Shown: positions 58,937 through 64,000 of the stretch, piece by piece
Layout: each line of letters opens with the position of its first letter
Position numbering within the stretch: the first letter of the stretch is position 1
Origin: Candidatus Defluviilinea proxima
GTDB taxonomy: Bacteria > Chloroflexota > Anaerolineae > Anaerolineales > Villigracilaceae
NCBI GenBank assembly: GCA_016721115.1
Contig: JADKIW010000001.1
Span: 3,611,501 to 3,675,500 of the forward strand
Reading direction: 5' to 3'
Length of the DNA: 64,000 nucleotides
Program-made: the position numbers and the translations under genes
Notes under the pieces: generated by a model
What the model saw: only the letters and a program-made list of their open reading frames with translations
Databases searched by the model: none
What the model was told of the DNA's origin: nothing

Positions 58937-61321
58937 ATGAACTCAAGATTACGTTACGACCGCGCAACCAAGGAAACCGCCGAAAACCTTCAGGTGGTGG
59001 CAAAGTCTCTGGCTGTGCAAAAGTTGACCAAGCTGTCACTGCCTCAAATGGAAGCTGTCGTTGATCTTGTCGCAAAGGTCATCCCTGCCGGGAATGTACC
59101 CGGTATGATCTTAAGCGGTCTCACAAACATCTCGGGGAAAAATGTCCAACCGCAAAAGGCACGCCAGGATATCAATGTTCTCTTCAAAGAAGTATCTGTC
59201 TTTGCAGAGAAAGCCAAGTATGGCGCTCTTTTTGTCGGTCCCGCCGCGATCATCTGGGGATATCAAAACTTATTGAAACTTGCCGGCAAAGATCCCGAGT
59301 CCGCGTTCCCGGAGGGTGTTTGGCAATTCTATGTAGATTACGCCCTGCGCGAAGATACGGCTCGTCATGCCAACGAAACAAATGGCTTCGATCTCCTTCT
59401 TGAAAAAAATAATATTCGCCTGAGCGATGTAGATCGTTTGACTGCCTGGGCAATGGCATCCATCAATGGCTTGCATCAGTATCATTCCCTGCTAGCCAGT
59501 GAATGGTTCGAGCGGACCGCTCTCTGGTTATTGCAGGAAGCGACAGGTGATACACATCTCTATCGCATTTGGGATGCCAAGAAACCATATGTCCGTGATG
59601 CAGAGGGCGCCAATTATGATTACCCCGGCTATCGCCGCCTCAAATTTGAGCAATACCTGAAAAGCATCACCGATACCCTTTCCCGCCCTGCACGCCTGAA
59701 CTGGGAACGGGACATGAAGTTTGCGGCCGAGTCGTTACCGGCATATCAAAGGCAGATGTCCATCCTCGCCTACCTCGACCCGAATCCCTTTGGCGAGACG
59801 CGCGTCCCGATTTCATTGGAAGAAGCCAACATTGGCATCATTCACAATGGAAATTACTTCCTCCTGCCAGTTTGCGAGCCAGGCACATCTCACCCTGCAG
59901 ATGTACTCACTGTGCGCGCACAAATTTCCATGATGTTATCCATCTCTCAAAAAGAGACTGCCAATCTGGCCGACGTCGCTCGCATAAAACGGGCAAGCTT
60001 ATTGTCCCTGCGCAAAAAGCTCAATCCCACGCTTCAAACTGAACTTGAGAAGTTGCGCTACGCTCCGATCCTGCTCAACAGCGATAGCTGTGACCCGTCC
60101 ATGTTGTTATCTGAGATCAGGCAGGGTGAACGCGGCGTCGGCGACCATGCATTGACCATCTTTGATACGGGTAAAAGTTTTGTATTCGACCAATCCCATA
60201 TCTTTTTCGATGGAGGCTGGGGCGCAGTACTGGCAGAGATCATGACAAATGAGGCGCTTTCATGGGCGGTATACCTGAATATGCTTGGCCCTGCCATACA
60301 AACGAGACCTTCGATCTACACCGAACTCAATCTGGCAATGACCGTTACTGACAAACAACAGATCGCGCAATCGGCACGCATCTCTCCAGAAGCCGGCGCA
60401 GAGAATTCCAAGGTCAACACCAAGGCCTGTGTCAACTTCCGTCATTACTTCCAACAGCGCAGTGATTTCCCCGGACTGACCATCAATGACCTTCTTGTGT
60501 TGTATCGTGCCATCCATGCCTTCACCTATCAGCCAGGTGCAAGTTTGCGCACAGAGATCGATGCTCTCGGGAAACAAAACTCCGAAGCCGCTGATCAAGT
60601 CCGTAAGGTGCTAAAAGACTTTGGCCAAATCAATCCTTCCATTCTCATCCCTGTAGATGCCAGCAAACGCATTCCACGGGACCGTATCTATCCGATGAAT
60701 ATGGAAGTGCCGCTGGTTGAATTGGACTTGTTGAAACTGCATAACGAAATGCTGGGCTTATTAACCGAATTCGAATCGACAAAAGGACGCAACCCAGCAC
60801 TGTACGAGCGGTTCTATGATCGACAAATTCAATACCTCGCTACATTGGGCGGTTTTGGTACAATACTTGCAAAAGCCAAGGAAATCGCGGTAAAGGGCGA
60901 GAGTGCAAGTGTTGGAGCCATCAAATTACTGGCTCATCTCCCCCTCCCTCTCAAGCAATTGCTGGATAAAGTCCCAGCGCGTTATGAGAAGTTGAACAAC
61001 ATTTTGAAAGGAACAGAAGTCCTTTCAAACCTTGGTGCAGTAGCAAAGAACAGTTCACTCACCCGCTTCATCACCGCCAAGGATGATAACGAGCAGAAAC
61101 AGATGGCTTGGGGTGTGATGACTGATGCAAAGGGTGTGATGCACATCACCCTTCGAGATTTTCGTCCGCATGTGGCTGTGCTTCATGAGATTGGGCGAAA
61201 AGATCTTGCGAACCAGATCGCACAGGATTATCTCGATACATATGTGCAAGGCTTGAACCAGTTCGTCAATGAAATCACGAGAATCGCAGTTGCACAACCA
61301 CGCAGATTGCTGAACAGCTGA
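58937..61321 (+). CDS. Carnitine/choline acyltransferase-like protein, divergent
   Basis: A 794-residue protein of no family that I can name with certainty. Its plan recalls choline/carnitine acyltransferases: 'IGIIHNGNYFLLPV' (around residue 310) is placed like the 'hIVVlrnGqfy.l.v' strand before a helix ('VRAQISMMLSI'), and 'ALTIFDTGKSFVFDQSHIFF' with 'DG' at about 404-425 resembles the '(l)qlIvf.dG.aG...EHs..DG' segment in which the family's catalytic His lies (here His421). The remaining N- and C-terminal parts are helical and specific. It has no signal peptide. A Ser/Thr kinase gene begins 22 bases later, so both are one operon. Acyl transfer is an inference. Confidence 0.5.
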   Translation: MNSRLRYDRATKETAENLQVVAKSLAVQKLTKLSLPQMEAVVDLVAKVIPAGNVPGMILSGLTNISGKNVQPQKARQDINVLFKEVSVFAEKAKYGALFVGPAAIIWGYQNLLKLAGKDPESAFPEGVWQFYVDYALREDTARHANETNGFDLLLEKNNIRLSDVDRLTAWAMASINGLHQYHSLLASEWFERTALWLLQEATGDTHLYRIWDAKKPYVRDAEGANYDYPGYRRLKFEQYLKSITDTLSRPARLNWERDMKFAAESLPAYQRQMSILAYLDPNPFGETRVPISLEEANIGIIHNGNYFLLPVCEPGTSHPADVLTVRAQISMMLSISQKETANLADVARIKRASLLSLRKKLNPTLQTELEKLRYAPILLNSDSCDPSMLLSEIRQGERGVGDHALTIFDTGKSFVFDQSHIFFDGGWGAVLAEIMTNEALSWAVYLNMLGPAIQTRPSIYTELNLAMTVTDKQQIAQSARISPEAGAENSKVNTKACVNFRHYFQQRSDFPGLTINDLLVLYRAIHAFTYQPGASLRTEIDALGKQNSEAADQVRKVLKDFGQINPSILIPVDASKRIPRDRIYPMNMEVPLVELDLLKLHNEMLGLLTEFESTKGRNPALYERFYDRQIQYLATLGGFGTILAKAKEIAVKGESASVGAIKLLAHLPLPLKQLLDKVPARYEKLNNILKGTEVLSNLGAVAKNSSLTRFITAKDDNEQKQMAWGVMTDAKGVMHITLRDFRPHVAVLHEIGRKDLANQIAQDYLDTYVQGLNQFVNEITRIAVAQPRRLLNS

Positions 61322-61343
61322 ACAAAGGAAAATCGAATCCATC

Positions 61344-63146
61344 GTGAAAAACAATTCCCTGATCGGCCGTAAACTGGCAAACTTTCAGATCAAGAGTCTC
61401 CTTGCACGCGGCGGTATGGCCGATGTGTACGTAGGCATTGACACGAAATTGCACCGCCAGGTCGCGATCAAGGTTTTTGAAGTGGCCAACCGTTCTCAGA
61501 TGGCGCAGGCCAATCGCTTTATTCAAGAAGCGCGTGTAATGGCCAACTGGCGTCACGACAACATCATCCCCATTTACTACGCCGGCGATGAAACTGGTCT
61601 CTTCTACTATGTGATGGAACTGATCGAAGGCTATGATCTTGCCGCCATCATGGCCGTCTATGTTGAAAAAGGGGAATTGATGTCCAATGCCGATATTCTA
61701 CGCATCGGTGATTGTATTGCCAGTGCATTGGACTATGCCCACGCAAAAGGAGTCATCCATCGTGACGTAAAGCCTGCCAATGTGATGATCGCCAATGATG
61801 GGCGCGTCGTTCTTGGGGACTTTGGGCTGGCTCTCGACCTAAAGGCCGTTACGCAGGGAGAGGTTTTCGGGAGTCCACACTATATTTCGCCGGAACAGGC
61901 TCGTCGGTCGTCTGATGCGGTTCCACAATCCGATCTTTATTCATTGGGAGTGATCCTCTTCGAAATGTTGACTGGTTCAACCCCGTTCAACGATCCATCC
62001 CCCGCCAGCCTTGCACTTCAACACATTACAGATGCGCCGCCGTTGCCTCGCAGTATTAACCCAAACCTTTCTGAAAAAGTGGAAGAGGTTCTACTAAAGG
62101 CGCTTGAGAAAAATCCGAAAGAGCGTTACCAAAGCGGCAAAAGTTTGATGGACGCGTTACGTAAAGCGCTCTCTACAAAAGCCGCTCCTGCCCCGATCGA
62201 TGCGCCGCCGCTCCCACCCATCCCTGTCAATGCGCCAACTATTCACCGGAGCAACCTTTCGCTCAACTCTTTCACCAAACGTGGTGACGTGATCACCGCT
62301 CTCGAAAAACATTCCACAACCATGCGGCGTGGAATGGCCGAAGATTTGGTGAGCCCCAAACCCAAGAAACGGCGAGGATTTGGGTTGGTCATTCTCCTTG
62401 GGCTTTTATTAGCCGCTTTGGCATTAGGAATGGTATTTCGCCCTGAGCTTTTTGCCCCATTAAATTCGCTCCTTGCGAAGATATCACCATCACCGGTCAT
62501 CGTGCCTACCAATACGATCGTCGTTCAGACCGTGGTCGCACAACCTTCTGTTACTGATACCTTTACCCCAGAGCCGACCGCCACAAACACAACTGCTCCC
62601 ACAGCAACTCTCACATCGACAGTCACCACCGAACCTACTCTTGAGCCGTCTGCCACGATCACGCAAACCGAGACACCCGCTTCCACAACGACCATAACAC
62701 CGATACCAGTGACACCGTCGGCATCATCTACACCGCAGATCTATCCCAATGGATATCTGATGACGGCCTTTTACAGCGAGAATAGTTTTTATCTCCTTGA
62801 TCGAGGTAAAGCATCGCGAAGCCTTTCAGGCTTTGTGTTCGAGCGCGTTAACAATGACGAGACCTTCCAGAATCGTTTCGAAGGCTGGACGTGGGAAACC
62901 TTCTACGTCAAAACCATTCAAATGAATCGTTGCGTGAGCTTGGAAGTGGAAAAATCTCCGCTTGCATATTTGAGTCCCGCTGAGTGCACAAACAGGGTTC
63001 TGAGCAGATTATCACCCGCGGCAGATGCCAATGAAATCTTCTGGACGCAGAACGACACCAGCCATGAATTTAGAGTGCTTTGGGAGAATCAGGAAATTGC
63101 CCGTTGTGAAATTTCTGCAGGCACTTGTGATTTCCGCGTTCCGTAA
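61344..63146 (+). CDS. Transmembrane Ser/Thr protein kinase (PASTA-less, STPK)
   Basis: A 600-residue kinase with a GTG start. The catalytic domain (about 10-275) has the Gly-loop 'LLARGGMADVYVG', Lys in 'VAIKVF', 'HRDVKPANVM', 'GDFGLAL' and 'GSPHYISPEQ', all typical of bacterial Hanks-type kinases. A linker, one transmembrane helix (about 346-367), a Thr/Pro-rich outer stalk (about 385-465) and a ~130-residue extracellular domain with two cysteine pairs follow. It likely senses an outside signal and phosphorylates cytoplasmic targets; the gene before it in the operon is the first candidate. Confidence 0.92.
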   Translation: MKNNSLIGRKLANFQIKSLLARGGMADVYVGIDTKLHRQVAIKVFEVANRSQMAQANRFIQEARVMANWRHDNIIPIYYAGDETGLFYYVMELIEGYDLAAIMAVYVEKGELMSNADILRIGDCIASALDYAHAKGVIHRDVKPANVMIANDGRVVLGDFGLALDLKAVTQGEVFGSPHYISPEQARRSSDAVPQSDLYSLGVILFEMLTGSTPFNDPSPASLALQHITDAPPLPRSINPNLSEKVEEVLLKALEKNPKERYQSGKSLMDALRKALSTKAAPAPIDAPPLPPIPVNAPTIHRSNLSLNSFTKRGDVITALEKHSTTMRRGMAEDLVSPKPKKRRGFGLVILLGLLLAALALGMVFRPELFAPLNSLLAKISPSPVIVPTNTIVVQTVVAQPSVTDTFTPEPTATNTTAPTATLTSTVTTEPTLEPSATITQTETPASTTTITPIPVTPSASSTPQIYPNGYLMTAFYSENSFYLLDRGKASRSLSGFVFERVNNDETFQNRFEGWTWETFYVKTIQMNRCVSLEVEKSPLAYLSPAECTNRVLSRLSPAADANEIFWTQNDTSHEFRVLWENQEIARCEISAGTCDFRVP

Positions 63147-63149
63147 CAA

Positions 63150-64000
63150 TCAAATTTTCTCAGCCGCTTTCAAAACATTTTCTTCGTAGGCAGAGATCAA
63201 CATCTGCGTAATTTCCCCAGGCATCCCCTGCCCTACCAACACATCATCAATTTGGATAACTGGCACAATCCCACGCGAACTGGATGTGATGAACGCTTCT
63301 TTCACATCCGATAGTTGATTCAGTTTCAATGGGCTGTATCGCACCTCAAGCCCTCTGCCCCGCGCCACACGGATCACGGTCCGGCGTGTGACGCCAAGGA
63401 GAATGTCACGTTGGGCGGTATAAACGATTCCATGCTGAGCGGAGCGAGGAGCGATTTTTGCGACGGACGTAGTCGAAGCATGCTTCCGAAGTCCCGATGC
63501 ATTTTCGGGAGCGCGAAGAACATAAAAGAAATTACTCGTCATTCCTTCCAGAATTTTCCCACTCTTTACCAACAAGGCTTCAAAGATCCCGATCTTTGCA
63601 ATGTGCTTTCGGTCTTCTTCGCTTCGAGCAATGAATGAAGTGGATTTTATACGCGGGTCCTTGCGTTGAGTGGCTGTTGTCTCCACACGGACGCCTTTTT
63701 CGTACACTTCGCGCGACAACAACTTAAGTGGTTCAATGGAGATATGGACTTGTCCATCGAAGGTCATCATCACCCTCACGCGGGCTTCGTCAGGACGATA
63801 AGGCTCGAGTAACTGAATCAGGTTTCGGCGTAAGAGGGAAGCGTCCAAGTTGGGCAAGCGTTGTAAATGTGCCTTGAGTCCCAAAACGCGAGTGCATCCA
63901 CCGTAAGTGCGGAACGTCGAATAATACCCATCAGGGAGTTGACGTGTAATGACATCCAATGAAGATTGATCGGAGAAATAGACTTCTTCGACTTTGTCTG
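63150..64000 (-). CDS. Class IV aminotransferase-type PLP enzyme (5' end outside window)
   Basis: The frame stays open to the window edge, so the true start is beyond 64000. The visible 283 residues show class IV (fold-type IV) features: 'LPDGYYSTFRTYGGCTRVLG', 'GLKAHLQRL' with the Arg for the phosphate, 'SFIARSEEDRKHIAKIGIFE' with the catalytic Lys region ('VKSGKILEGMTSNFF') and 'LGVTRRTVIRVARGRGLEVR'. Family members are branched-chain or D-amino-acid transaminases and aminodeoxychorismate lyase. A repeat (63431-63482) is inserted in frame, giving 'ASGLRKHASTTSVAKIAPRS'. Convergent with the kinase gene, 3 bases between stops. Confidence 0.88.
   Translation of the reverse strand, partial: DKVEEVYFSDQSSLDVITRQLPDGYYSTFRTYGGCTRVLGLKAHLQRLPNLDASLLRRNLIQLLEPYRPDEARVRVMMTFDGQVHISIEPLKLLSREVYEKGVRVETTATQRKDPRIKSTSFIARSEEDRKHIAKIGIFEALLVKSGKILEGMTSNFFYVLRAPENASGLRKHASTTSVAKIAPRSAQHGIVYTAQRDILLGVTRRTVIRVARGRGLEVRYSPLKLNQLSDVKEAFITSSSRGIVPVIQIDDVLVGQGMPGEITQMLISAYEENVLKAAEKI
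63431..63482. repeat. In-frame palindromic repeat in aminotransferase gene
   Basis: CATGCT (63431-63436) and AGCATG (63477-63482) bound an element with 'CTGAGCGGAG' that is shared with the left end of the repeat at 50455. A second small hairpin, TCCCGA/TCGGGA, follows at about 63490-63510. The reading frame remains open through both. Confidence 0.6.

Overview
The window reads as ordinary chromosome of a free-living bacterium of moderate GC content, most likely a member of the Chloroflexota class Anaerolineae (inference, no database search was possible). Pointers are the Thr/Pro-rich linkers in exported proteins, a TIGR03663/Agl23-type membrane glycosyltransferase fused to NHL repeats, a soluble-adenylate-cyclase-like giant protein, many large multidomain proteins with TPRs, and many small palindromic repeats. 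Housekeeping anchors are trigger factor and ClpP, RlmN, an RluE-type pseudouridine synthase, an ECF sigma/anti-sigma pair and tRNA-Leu(UAG).

Layout. 1-7.8 kb: end of a VOC protein, a large FAD/Fe-S dehydrogenase carrying three in-frame palindromic repeats, and a secreted multidomain GH13 amylase/pullulanase. 7.9-19.2 kb: the unusual accessory region. Here plus-strand genes (two NUDIX paralogues, HEAT-like and unknown proteins, a P-loop ATPase with a membrane partner, two 4-TM 'GWE' proteins, a PLD-like membrane protein, a pentapeptide-repeat protein, a small membrane protein) are separated by decayed pieces of type I restriction-modification genes: hsdR ends, hsdM 5' ends and at least six copies of the hsdS 3' end. 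No intact hsdR, hsdM or hsdS is present. 19.3-32.7 kb: small membrane proteins and lipoproteins, an RRM protein, GH10 xylanase, NfeD-like protein, UbiA prenyltransferase, a response regulator, a SpoU methyltransferase, a frameshifted cyclase/ATPase/TPR giant, RluE and a CAP-LysM protein. 32.7-42.3 kb, minus strand: Agl23-NHL, anti-sigma and sigma, RlmN, HAD phosphatase, ClpP, trigger factor, tRNA-Leu. 42.4-54.3 kb: SET-domain protein, transglutaminase/DUF58 pair, cytoplasmic HtrA-like protease with a LuxR regulator, rSAM-HhH protein, GT4 and an (alpha/alpha)6 glycosidase-like protein, ferredoxin-like protein. 54.3-64 kb: an NB-ARC/TPR STAND protein, a tyrosine recombinase, a carnitine-acyltransferase-like protein paired with a transmembrane Ser/Thr kinase, and a class IV aminotransferase running off the window.

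Two window-wide patterns stand out. First, the array of single-gene or few-gene cassettes bordered by hsd gene scars looks like a recombination platform built on a type I R-M locus; it is the best candidate for an undescribed system. Second, at least twelve genes have a -10 hexamer ending exactly six bases before the start codon with no Shine-Dalgarno, the signature of leaderless mRNAs; this also fixes several start codons. Short palindromic repeats have repeatedly landed inside reading frames and been tolerated in frame.
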